This document shows, piece by piece, positions 1 through 8,679 of a DNA stretch of 35,468 nucleotides. This DNA is from Verrucomicrobiota bacterium (GTDB lineage: Bacteria; Verrucomicrobiota; Verrucomicrobiia; Chthoniobacterales; JACTMZ01): positions 1 to 35,468 of the forward strand of contig JAQBWH010000020.1 in assembly GCA_027624625.1 (NCBI GenBank), in the 5' to 3' direction. Each line of letters starts with the position of its first letter. Positions within the stretch are counted from its first letter, which is position 1. The notes under the pieces were generated by a model, which worked only from the letters and a program-made list of their open reading frames with translations, was not told the DNA's origin and did not search any database. The position numbers and the translations under genes were made by a program.

Positions 1-68
1 GCGGCAAGCCGCGGGCCGAAGAGGAGGAGGACGGAAAGCGAGGCGGTAAGGATAGGGGTGATTTTCAT
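1..68 (-). CDS. N-terminus of a secreted protein, cut by window edge
   Basis: Only the first 22 codons are visible, reading leftward from ATG at 68. They begin MKITPILTASLSVLLLFGPR and continue LAA: a short basic start, a hydrophobic core and an Ala-rich end, which is a typical Sec signal peptide. The rest lies outside the window, so the function cannot be named. The gene is divergent from leuA, and the 110 bp between them would hold both promoters. The reading is open to the edge but very short, so it could be chance; the signal-peptide pattern is the only support. Confidence 0.5.
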   Translation of the reverse strand, partial: MKITPILTASLSVLLLFGPRLA

Positions 69-179
69 CTCGCCGGTCAAAGTGAACCTGCCACCGGTCC
101 GTGTCGAGGGACAAAGCTCCCCGGCAGGCTTTCGGTGCTGGGCGCGCGCGGAAGCTGTGGTATTCTTGAGTACAGAGAC

Positions 180-1724
180 ATGTCCGACAAAGTCATCATT
201 TTCGACACCACGCTGCGCGACGGGGAGCAATGTCCCGGAGCGTCGATGAATCTTCGCGAAAAAATGGAAGTGGCCCGTCAACTTGAACGGCTCAATGTCG
301 ACGTCATCGAGGCCGGGTTTCCGGTGATCAGCGAGGGTGACTTCGAGGCGGTGCAACGCATCGCCACGGAAATCAGAGGCCCCATCATTGCCGGACTGGC
401 CCGCTGCGTGACCAAGGACATCGAGGCTGCCGCCGCCGCGGTCAAGCCAGCCGGGGAACGCGGCCGTATCCATGTTTTCCTCGCCACCTCGAAAATCCAC
501 CGCGAGCACAAGCTGAAGAAAGCCCATGAGGAAATCCTGCGCCTCGCCGCCGAGGGCACCAGGCTGGCCAAGTCGCATTGCCGGGATGTCGAATTTTCGC
601 CCGAGGATGCTTCGCGCACCGAGCCCGAGTTTCTCGCTCAAGTCGTCGAGACGGTCATCGCGGCCGGAGCGACCACGGTGAATATTCCCGACACGGTCGG
701 CTTCGCCGTGCCCGAGCAATACGCCGCGCTGATCAAATATTTAAAAGACAACGTACGCAATATAGACGACGCCATCATCAGCGTGCATTGCCACAACGAT
801 CTCGGACTCGCCGTGGCCAACTCGCTCGCCGCCGTGCAGGCCGGAGCGCGTCAAGTGGAAGGCACGATCAACGGCATCGGCGAACGCGCCGGCAATGCCG
901 CGCTGGAGGAAGTCATCATGGCGCTGAAAACTCGTGCTGACTTTTTCGGGAAGTTGCACTCCGATGTCCACACGCGGGAAATTTTGAAGACCTCGCGCAT
1001 CGTCAGCCGGATGAGCGGGTTGCATGTCCAGCGCAGCAAGGCCATCGTCGGCGAAAACGCCTTCGCCCACAGCTCGGGGATCCACCAAGACGGTATGCTC
1101 AAGATGCGCGAGACTTACGAGATCATGGACCCGGTCGAGGTCGGCTGGGGCGGCACGGAGTTGCCCCTGACCAAGCATAGCGGGCGCCACGCCATGGCCG
1201 CGCGCCTCGAGCACCTCGGCTTCAAATTGAGCGAGGCGGAAATCGGCGCGGTCTTCGTCCGGTTCAAGGAGATCGGGGACAAAAAGAAATTTGTCTACGA
1301 CGATGATTTGTCGGCCTTGGTTGATGACTCGATGATGCCGCAGGACGAAGGCTGGCAGCTCCAGAAATTGGAGGTCTCGGTCGCCACCGGCCAGCAGCCG
1401 CGGGCCGGCGTGGTGCTCAGTCGCGACAATGAAAGCAGTGAAGGCAATGCCGAGGGCAATGGTGCGGTCGATGCGGCGATGCGCGCCATCGATGCGGTGG
1501 TCGGACGCTCGGGCAATCTGCTTGAATACAATGTGCAGGCCGTCACGCAGGGCCACGATGCCCTCGGTGAAGTGACGCTGAAGGTCGACTTCGGCGACGG
1601 ACGCCTGATTACGGGAAAAGGCGCGAGCACCGACGTGATCGAAGCCAGCGCACGCGCTTACTTGAACGCGATCAACCGCACCTTCATCCGGCGCGAGTTG
1701 GGGCAGCCGGCGCAGGGGGTTTGA
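180..1724 (+). CDS. leuA: 2-isopropylmalate synthase
   Basis: Condenses acetyl-CoA with 2-oxoisovalerate, the first committed step of leucine synthesis, in the cytosol. The 514-residue protein has the TIM-barrel start FDTTLRDGEQCPG, the metal-binding HCHNDLGLAVANS, NGIGERAGNAALEEVIMA, and HSSGIHQDGMLK, all hallmarks of bacterial LeuA. A C-terminal region from about residue 390 corresponds to the allosteric leucine-binding domain, so the enzyme is probably feedback-inhibited. The open frame reaches back to 135, but ATG at 180 gives MSDKVIIFDTT, which lines up with the start of E. coli LeuA. No strong ribosome site is visible. The gene stands alone; no other leu genes are in the window. Confidence 0.96.
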   Translation: MSDKVIIFDTTLRDGEQCPGASMNLREKMEVARQLERLNVDVIEAGFPVISEGDFEAVQRIATEIRGPIIAGLARCVTKDIEAAAAAVKPAGERGRIHVFLATSKIHREHKLKKAHEEILRLAAEGTRLAKSHCRDVEFSPEDASRTEPEFLAQVVETVIAAGATTVNIPDTVGFAVPEQYAALIKYLKDNVRNIDDAIISVHCHNDLGLAVANSLAAVQAGARQVEGTINGIGERAGNAALEEVIMALKTRADFFGKLHSDVHTREILKTSRIVSRMSGLHVQRSKAIVGENAFAHSSGIHQDGMLKMRETYEIMDPVEVGWGGTELPLTKHSGRHAMAARLEHLGFKLSEAEIGAVFVRFKEIGDKKKFVYDDDLSALVDDSMMPQDEGWQLQKLEVSVATGQQPRAGVVLSRDNESSEGNAEGNGAVDAAMRAIDAVVGRSGNLLEYNVQAVTQGHDALGEVTLKVDFGDGRLITGKGASTDVIEASARAYLNAINRTFIRRELGQPAQGV

Positions 1725-1971
1725 GTTTTTTTTGCCCGTCAATCGTCCCGTTAGTCAGAGTAATCTACGAGGGCGCTGCCCCGTCCTCCGGTGACAATGG
1801 CGCTACTTTGGATTCTTGACTTGCGCTGGCGGGAGGGGGAGGGGACGGCGATGCTACATCTGGAACTCGGGAATGTCTTCGGCCTAGGCCCTAATTCCTT
1901 ACCTGCGACCGCCTTCGATAGTGTGGTGTTTGCAAACTCTGGGGTCGGTTGTATCCTTAGCCCTACATCCT

Positions 1972-2982
1972 ATGAAAATAACCTCTCGCTGCACCGCCGC
2001 AGCTGTGCTTTTTGCCGGTTTCGCCCTCGCTTCCACAGCCGAGGCGGGTCCTGTGTCAGTCGACACCTTCGGCAGCGGGGCCAACACATTCACCGTCGAC
2101 TTCGTCAACATCGGCGACACGGGCAATGCGGCCGATACGACCGGATACGGTGATGTGGCTTATCAATACCGCATGGGCACCTACGAAATTTCGCAGGATG
2201 TCATCGACATGGCCACGGCCAGTGGGATGGCGAATGTGACGGCGGGTGTGTACACCGGCAATCAGCCGGCGGCGGACATTTCATGGTATGAAGCGGCAGC
2301 TTTCGTCAATTGGCTGAACACCAGCACGGGCAAGCAGCAGGCTTACGACCTCACTTTCAGCAACGGAAGCTGGAGCATGAGCCTCTGGAGAAGCTCGCAG
2401 GCGTGGCAATTGGGTGGCGAAAATCTTTACCGGAACAGGGACGCCCACTATTTTCTACCCAACGAGAACGAGTGGTATAAGGCGGCCTATTACTCGCCGG
2501 AACATGGCGGTGCCGGCAGTCCGGGCTTCTACCTCTACCCCACAGCGAGCAGCATGGTCCCGACCATTGTGGCCAGCGGGACCGATGCGGGCACGGCTGT
2601 CTATTCCCAATCTTCTGAGGTGGGCCCAGCCGGCGTAGACCTGGCCGGCGGCCTTAGTCCCTATGGTACCATGGGCCAAGGCGGCAACCTGTATGAGTGG
2701 TTGGAGACGGCTTACGATGGCGATAACAGCGACGGGTCCGAGAGCCGCACGATTCGTGGTGGCTGTTTCAACCACAACGACTACGTCATGAGCACCTTGT
2801 ACCGCACCAATTTTGCCTCTTACGGGGTTACTTCGTCGGACATGCAAGGCGTAGGATGGCTTGTCGGTTTTCGTGTCGCAAGTGTCCCTCTTTTGAGTAT
2901 CCCTGAACCTTCGACCTACGCTTTGCTCTTGCTGGGAGCGGGCGCGGTGTATGCTTGGAAGTGCCGGAGGCGTTCCCCTTGA
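1972..2982 (+). CDS. PEP-CTERM protein with FGE/SUMF1-like domain (copy A)
   Basis: A predicted exported protein of 336 residues. It has a signal peptide (MKITSRCTAAAVLFAGFALA), a formylglycine-generating-enzyme-like fold and a C-terminal PEP-CTERM sorting tail (IPEPSTYALLLLGAGAVYAW then basic residues). FGE-fold motifs seen in order are GTYEIS, SWYEAAAFVNWLN, FLPNENEWYKAAYY, LSPYGTMGQGGNLYEW, TIRGGCFN and GFRVAS. PEP-CTERM tails are known to direct processing by an exosortase, usually in EPS-producing Gram-negatives. True FGE has a conserved cysteine pair near the RGGS motif; here only one Cys (RGGC) is present, so sulfatase activation is unlikely. The ATG at 1972 was chosen because the signal peptide starts there. 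A paralogue follows directly. Actual function unknown. Confidence 0.87.
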   Translation: MKITSRCTAAAVLFAGFALASTAEAGPVSVDTFGSGANTFTVDFVNIGDTGNAADTTGYGDVAYQYRMGTYEISQDVIDMATASGMANVTAGVYTGNQPAADISWYEAAAFVNWLNTSTGKQQAYDLTFSNGSWSMSLWRSSQAWQLGGENLYRNRDAHYFLPNENEWYKAAYYSPEHGGAGSPGFYLYPTASSMVPTIVASGTDAGTAVYSQSSEVGPAGVDLAGGLSPYGTMGQGGNLYEWLETAYDGDNSDGSESRTIRGGCFNHNDYVMSTLYRTNFASYGVTSSDMQGVGWLVGFRVASVPLLSIPEPSTYALLLLGAGAVYAWKCRRRSP

Positions 2983-2998
2983 TCTTTAGCCCTTTGCT

Positions 2999-3062
2999 TT
3001 TCTGGAAGGAGAGCGTTATTGCGAGCCGCCGCTGGTGGACTTCTGCGACAATTCCATCGTTC
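2999..3062 (+). repeat. 3' flank of duplicated PEP-CTERM gene, copy A
   Basis: This non-coding stretch just after the stop of the first PEP-CTERM gene resembles the stretch after the second gene (4156-4216). Counting by eye, about 30 of the first 38 positions match, beginning TTTCTGGA. It suggests that the duplicated unit extended beyond the stop codon. It does not look like a classic intrinsic terminator. Confidence 0.55.
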
Positions 3063-3206
3063 GGGCATTTCGACTTGTGCGACCGGTGGGGTGGGCGATC
3101 GGGATCGTATACTGTCTTTTTCTCAGTTTCTACGATTGAGGGGCTTGTTTTTGCGGCAATGCGGCGTTTTCGCCGGTCTAACCCACAGTCAGAAACAAAA
3201 GGAACC

Positions 3207-4148
3207 ATGAGAATATTCCACTGTGTCGCCGTCTTTTTTGCCGCCTTCAGCCTCACCATCCAAACCTCCGTGCAAGCCGACACGTTCGGCGGCGGGACCA
3301 CCAATGAGTTCACTGTCGACTTTGTCAGTATCAGCCAGACCAACAACGCGGCCGACACAACTGGTTACGGTGCCGTGCCCTATAACTACCGCGTGGGCAC
3401 GTATGAAATTTCCCAGTTGCAAATTACCAAAGCCACGCAAGTGGGGATGGCCAATGTGAGTGCCGGGGCGTGGACGAATAACCAACCGGCGGCCAACCTC
3501 AGTTGGTATGAGGCAGCGGCCTTCGTCAATTTTCTGAACACGAACTCGGGTAAGACGGCGGCTTACGATCTGAGCTTCAGCGACGGCAGTTGGAGTATGA
3601 CGCTGCAGAGCAGCTCAAACGCCTGGACGGCGGGAGGGACCAACCTTTACCGCAACAAGGATGCTTACTACTTTCTGCCCAGCGAGAACGAGTGGTACAA
3701 GGCGGCTTATTACAACCTAAGCGGCACGAACTATTTCCTCTATCCGACGGCAAGCAGCAGCGTTCCGACGGCCGTGGCCAGCGGGACGACATCGGGCACG
3801 GCGGTTTATGGCGGTGGAGCGGTAACTGAACCGGCAGCCGTGACCTTAGCCGGTGGCCTAAGCCCCTATGGAACGATGGGCCAGGGCGGCAATGTAGTTG
3901 AGTGGATGGAGAGTGCCCTTGATGGCTCAAACAGCTCTGCGTCCGCGGATCGCACGGTCCGAGGGGGCAACGCGTTCTTCCCCGAAAGCGACTTGCGTTC
4001 CTCGTTCCGGGCCTACGGCAAGCCGGAGTTCGGGGCCAGCACCTTCGGTTTTCGGGTCGCCAGTGTCCCTGAACCCTCAACCTACGCGCTGTGCCTGCTG
4101 GGAGCGGGAGCGGTGTATCTCTGGAAGCGCTGGCAGCGCTTTCCTTGA
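3207..4148 (+). CDS. PEP-CTERM protein with FGE/SUMF1-like domain (copy B)
   Basis: Paralogue of the preceding gene, 313 residues. Start ATG at 3207 follows AAAAGGAACC, a good ribosome site, and opens a signal peptide (MRIFHCVAVFFAAFSLTIQT). The same motif order is present: GTYEIS, SWYEAAAFVNFLN, FLPSENEWYKAAYY, LSPYGTMGQGGNVVEW, TVRGGN, GFRVASVPEPSTYA. The tail LCLLGAGAVYLWKRWQRFP is a PEP-CTERM anchor with a basic end. No cysteine lies in the RGG region, so the FGE catalytic chemistry is missing; a structural or ligand-binding role is inferred. No exosortase gene is in the window. Tandem position and close similarity to copy A indicate local duplication. Confidence 0.87.
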   Translation: MRIFHCVAVFFAAFSLTIQTSVQADTFGGGTTNEFTVDFVSISQTNNAADTTGYGAVPYNYRVGTYEISQLQITKATQVGMANVSAGAWTNNQPAANLSWYEAAAFVNFLNTNSGKTAAYDLSFSDGSWSMTLQSSSNAWTAGGTNLYRNKDAYYFLPSENEWYKAAYYNLSGTNYFLYPTASSSVPTAVASGTTSGTAVYGGGAVTEPAAVTLAGGLSPYGTMGQGGNVVEWMESALDGSNSSASADRTVRGGNAFFPESDLRSSFRAYGKPEFGASTFGFRVASVPEPSTYALCLLGAGAVYLWKRWQRFP

Positions 4149-4155
4149 TTTTTTC

Positions 4156-4216
4156 TTTCTGGAGGGAGATCGTCCTCGCAAGCCTCCGCCGGTTTCCCGG
4201 GACATTTCCGTCGTTC
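4156..4216 (+). repeat. 3' flank of duplicated PEP-CTERM gene, copy B
   Basis: Second copy of the non-coding sequence described at 2999-3062, again starting about 8 bases after the stop codon and ending in TCGTTC. Similarity fades after this. The rest of the gap up to 4370 shows nothing recognisable. Confidence 0.55.
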
Positions 4217-4370
4217 TCGCGGTCCGATTTTATACCGCTGAACTCCACTCAATCAACACCACTTAGGAGAAAGGCTCCAAGGGGCCCGTTTTCCGCGATT
4301 TCAGCCGCTGGCAGGCTTCCTCCGGTAGAGGGATCGTTTTAGCGCCTGCACGAACAAGATCGAATCGGGG

Positions 4371-5336
4371 TTATCCTTTGGCCAGAGTCAGGCAATGGAA
4401 CGCCTCTGCTCCGGGTGCGTTCGGAGCGATGGCACCGAGCGATTTGCTTCCGTCAGCTTCCCATCCAAGCTCCCGCGCCCAAATCGCCAGATCGTCGAAA
4501 TTCACATCGGCGGTGATGTCCTGACGTCCGGGCATTCCGTAGACCGCGTCGCCGGTCAGACGTTGTTGGCCGCGGTAAGCGCGCAAGGTTCCTCCCGGGC
4601 GACGGTGATATATCTCCTCCGCTGTTCCGCCGTAATCCACGACCAGCATCGCTCCCTGCTTCCATGACCCCGCCATGCCGCGCATCCATTCGTGGACCGA
4701 CTCAAAGACTTCGACTCTTTGGCCATCGGACCAATCGCGCGCAAAAACGGTGGAAGCGGGGAGGGGACGCGCGGGCGCGAGAAAAATCTCCGGCAGTTTT
4801 CCCTCAATCACTTTGAGGTGCAGTTCGGTCCAATCATCGCTTTCTTTGCGGAATACGCGGCAGGGAAAAACATCGAAAAACTCGTTGTGATAAACCAGCG
4901 CGCGGCCCTCGCACGCGGCCAGGGCTTCTCCGATCGTCGGATGCCATGTCCCCGCCAAGCGCTTCCCTTGCTCTTCTCGTAACGGTTGCGACGTCTCGAC
5001 CAAATGCAGATCGATCTTCCGCCTTCCGAACCATCCGAAGCTCTTCATCACCGCCGCGGCCAGCGCGCCGGAACCCGGTCCGCACTCGACCACGTTCAAC
5101 CGCTTCCAACCGCGCCGGTTAGCCTCCTCGCGCAGCCATTGGCCGATCGCTTCGCCGAGAGCCGGAGTCATCTGTGGAACCGTGGTGAAATCCCCCCGCG
5201 CACCGATGCTGCGGATGTTCCGTGCGTAGTAACCGTCTGCCGGATGGTGCAGGGCAATCCCCATGAAAGTATCGAAGGGAATCAGCCCGCCGTTTTCATC
5301 GAGCGCAGATTGCAAAGCTTGGCGGACGGTGGACAT
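4371..5336 (-). CDS. midA: MidA/NDUFAF7-family SAM-dependent methyltransferase
   Basis: A 321-residue protein of the DUF185/COG1565 family. Family features seen are HHPADGYYARN (about 30-40), GARGDFTTVPQMTPALGEAI (46-65) and the SAM-binding motif VVECGPGSGALAAA (82-95). In eukaryotes NDUFAF7 methylates an arginine of a complex I subunit; the bacterial substrate is generally unknown, so a protein-arginine target is only inferred. The start lies 6 bp behind the stop of the PIN toxin gene, so it is probably co-transcribed with the toxin-antitoxin pair. That is unusual, and may reflect insertion of the pair upstream of an older gene. Length is normal for bacterial members. Confidence 0.87.
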   Translation of the reverse strand: MSTVRQALQSALDENGGLIPFDTFMGIALHHPADGYYARNIRSIGARGDFTTVPQMTPALGEAIGQWLREEANRRGWKRLNVVECGPGSGALAAAVMKSFGWFGRRKIDLHLVETSQPLREEQGKRLAGTWHPTIGEALAACEGRALVYHNEFFDVFPCRVFRKESDDWTELHLKVIEGKLPEIFLAPARPLPASTVFARDWSDGQRVEVFESVHEWMRGMAGSWKQGAMLVVDYGGTAEEIYHRRPGGTLRAYRGQQRLTGDAVYGMPGRQDITADVNFDDLAIWARELGWEADGSKSLGAIAPNAPGAEAFHCLTLAKG

Positions 5337-5342
5337 CGCCGA

Positions 5343-6027
<685 letters not shown>

Positions 6028-6067
6028 TGCCGTCTGCATTGCCCCTTCTCTTCGGTGCGGGCAGAGT

Positions 6068-8617
6068 GTGGCGGTGGATCCGCGGCAGTTGCCTATTTAC
6101 GAGATTGAGGACCGCATCGTCGAGGCGGCGAAGGCGCAAGCGCGGTTGATTCTTCGCGCTCCGACGGGCTCGGGAAAATCGACGCAGGTGCCGCAAATGC
6201 TGCTCGACCGCGTCGTGACGGGTCCGGGTCAGATTGTCGTGCTGCAACCCCGTCGCATGGCCGCCCGCATGCTCGCGGGCCGGGTGGCGCAGGAGCGGGG
6301 AGAACCGCTAGGCCAGACAGTCGGATACCAAGTCCGCATGGAGGGCAAATCGTCAGCCGAGACGCGCATCCTCTATGTGACGGAAGGCATCCTCCTGCGG
6401 CGGATGATCGGCGATCCGGAACTGCGCGGGGTGTCGGCCATTGTTTTCGACGAATTCCACGAGCGGCATCTTTACGGCGACGTCACCCTGGCCCGCGCTC
6501 TCGACCGGCAGGAGTCCGCCCGCCCCGATCTCAAACTTGTCGTCATGTCGGCCACCTTGGAAGTCGGCGAATTGGAAAAATACCTCGCACCCTGCCAAGT
6601 GCTGGAATCGGCGGGGCGCACTTTTCCGGTCGAAATCTGCCATGCGGAGCGCTCACCCGGCGACACGCCGCCGTGGGAACTGGCCGCCGAAGCGCTTTTG
6701 GAACACGCGCCGACGTCCGGCCATGCCTTGGTCTTCATGCCCGGCGCTTACGAAATCCAGCGGACCATTTCGGAAATCCGCGCGACCTCCGCGTTGCGCG
6801 ATTTTGCCGTCTTTGCCTTGCACGGCGAAATGCCATCGCGAGAGCAGGATGAGGCCGTTTCGCCCAGCAGTGGACGCAAGATCATCGTTTCGACCAATGT
6901 GGCGGAGACATCGCTGACCATCGAAGGTGTGACGCTGGTGGTCGACAGCGGTCTGGCCCGCATGGCGTGCCATGATGCGCGGCGCGGGATCAACACCTTG
7001 CTGGTCGAAAAAATCAGCCGCGCCTCCGCCGACCAGCGAGCCGGCCGCGCCGGCCGCACCGCACCGGGACGCTGCGTGCGTTTGTGGATGCAGAAAGATC
7101 ACGAGCAACGGGCGGCGTCCGAGTTGCCCGAGGTGAAGCGGCTTGATCTGGCCGAAGTCGTGCTTTCGCTCAAAGCCGCGGGGATCGTCGATTTGGAAAA
7201 TTTCCGCTGGCTTGAGGCGCCGGAACCGCGCGCCCTGCAGTGTGCCGTCGAGTTGCTCGGGGACCTCGGGGCGCTCGATGCTGACGGCTGCCTGACTGGG
7301 TTGGGACGCCAGATGCTGGCCTTCCCGGTGCATCCGCGCTACGCGCGGCTGCTGCTCGAGGCGGAGAAGCTGGGTTGTGTCAAAGCAGCCTGCTTGCTCG
7401 CCGCGTTGACCCAAGGCCGGGGGCTGCTGGTCAAGAGCACTTCGCGCGAGATGGACAAGCGCCGCGATGAATTGCTGCGTGACGGGGCGGAGTCGGATGT
7501 TTTGGTCCAGCTCCGCGCCTTTTCCGTGGCGCGTAAATCGGATTTCGATCCGGTGCGCGGCCGGGCTCTCGGTATTCATATGCAGTCGGCGAGGCAGGCC
7601 TCCCAATTAGCCGACAAGTTTTCCGACATCGCGCATGGCGAGGGACTCAACCTGACCGACGAACCGCCCCCGGAGTATTCGATGGAAAAATGCATGCTGG
7701 CCGCATTTCCCGACCATCTGGCCAAGCGCCTCGATCGTGGCACCCTGCGTTGCGATCTGGTCCATGCCCGCCGCGGCACCTTGGCCCGCGAGAGCGTGGT
7801 GACGGGGGAACTTTTTGTCGCCGGCGAAATCACGGAAATCGGCGGACGCGAGGGGGACGTGCAGACCTTGCTCACGCTGGCCTCGCCGGTTTGCGAGGAA
7901 TGGTTGCCGGAAATGTTTCCCGGAGAATTCCGCGATGAAACCGCGGCCGTTTTTGATCCGGTGACCCGGGGGATCACTGCCCGCCGGGTGACGACTTTCC
8001 GTGGTCTCGTCCTGCGCTCCGGACCCGGGGGCGCACCGGATCCGGCGGTCGCGGCGAAAATCTTCGCGGACAAGATTGCGGCCGGGGACTTGTCTTTGCC
8101 CCTTTGGAATGAAGCGACCGGGCAATGGATCGTACGGCTGAATTGCCTCGCCGAGTGGATGCCGGAACTGCAACTGCCGCCGATCGGGGACGGGGAAAAA
8201 CGGTTTCTTTTCGAGCAGTTGGCCCAAGGGGTGACGAGCTACCGCGTGCTAAAGGACAAAGATCCCTGGCCGGTGCTCCGTGGATGGCTCTCCGCGGGTC
8301 AACTCGCCGCGCTCGAAGCGTATGCCCCGGACAAACTCAAACTGCCCGGCGGGCGTAATGCCCGGATGATTTACGCGGCGGGGCAGGCGCCGGTCATGGC
8401 CGCGCGCGTGCAGGACCTTTACGGCGTGGAGGCGCCGCTCACCGTGGCTGGCGGTCGTCTGCGGGTGAGAGTGGAGGTTCTGGCACCGAACCAGCGTCCG
8501 ATTCAAGTAACCGACGACATGAGCAGCTTCTGGAAAAACACTTATCCGCAGATCCACTCAGAATATGCGCGGCGCTATCCAAAGCATGAGTGGAGGCCGT
8601 CAGCTTTTGGAAACTAA
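6068..8617 (+). CDS. hrpB: ATP-dependent helicase HrpB
   Basis: DEAH/RHA-type superfamily 2 helicase of about 849 residues. Motifs in order: APTGSGKSTQ (Walker A, near residue 31), FDEFHERH (a DEAH variant with Phe, typical of HrpB, near 126), VMSATLE, IIVSTNVAETSLTIEGV, and SADQRAGRAGRTAPGR. The C-terminal HrpB-specific region is present and ends in a MSSFWKNTYPQIHSEYARRYPKHEWR-like block, shown here only by its MSSFWKNTYP and HEWR parts. Physiological role is poorly known; RNA processing is assumed for relatives. The frame is open to 5975, with ATGs at 6008 and 6011, but these fall inside the antitoxin operator. The family usually begins near LPIYEI, so GTG at 6068 (or 6074) is preferred; start uncertain. 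Confidence 0.93.
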   Translation: MAVDPRQLPIYEIEDRIVEAAKAQARLILRAPTGSGKSTQVPQMLLDRVVTGPGQIVVLQPRRMAARMLAGRVAQERGEPLGQTVGYQVRMEGKSSAETRILYVTEGILLRRMIGDPELRGVSAIVFDEFHERHLYGDVTLARALDRQESARPDLKLVVMSATLEVGELEKYLAPCQVLESAGRTFPVEICHAERSPGDTPPWELAAEALLEHAPTSGHALVFMPGAYEIQRTISEIRATSALRDFAVFALHGEMPSREQDEAVSPSSGRKIIVSTNVAETSLTIEGVTLVVDSGLARMACHDARRGINTLLVEKISRASADQRAGRAGRTAPGRCVRLWMQKDHEQRAASELPEVKRLDLAEVVLSLKAAGIVDLENFRWLEAPEPRALQCAVELLGDLGALDADGCLTGLGRQMLAFPVHPRYARLLLEAEKLGCVKAACLLAALTQGRGLLVKSTSREMDKRRDELLRDGAESDVLVQLRAFSVARKSDFDPVRGRALGIHMQSARQASQLADKFSDIAHGEGLNLTDEPPPEYSMEKCMLAAFPDHLAKRLDRGTLRCDLVHARRGTLARESVVTGELFVAGEITEIGGREGDVQTLLTLASPVCEEWLPEMFPGEFRDETAAVFDPVTRGITARRVTTFRGLVLRSGPGGAPDPAVAAKIFADKIAAGDLSLPLWNEATGQWIVRLNCLAEWMPELQLPPIGDGEKRFLFEQLAQGVTSYRVLKDKDPWPVLRGWLSAGQLAALEAYAPDKLKLPGGRNARMIYAAGQAPVMAARVQDLYGVEAPLTVAGGRLRVRVEVLAPNQRPIQVTDDMSSFWKNTYPQIHSEYARRYPKHEWRPSAFGN

Positions 8618-8679
8618 ACCCATCGGCAAACCGGAAAGCCTTATTGAGCGGCCTGGCAACGGTTGACCCTGCCGAGCGG

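Noticed and set aside
1972..4148. True formylglycine-generating enzymes activating sulfatases
   Set aside because: The conserved cysteine pair near the RGGS motif is missing, and no sulfatase is nearby.
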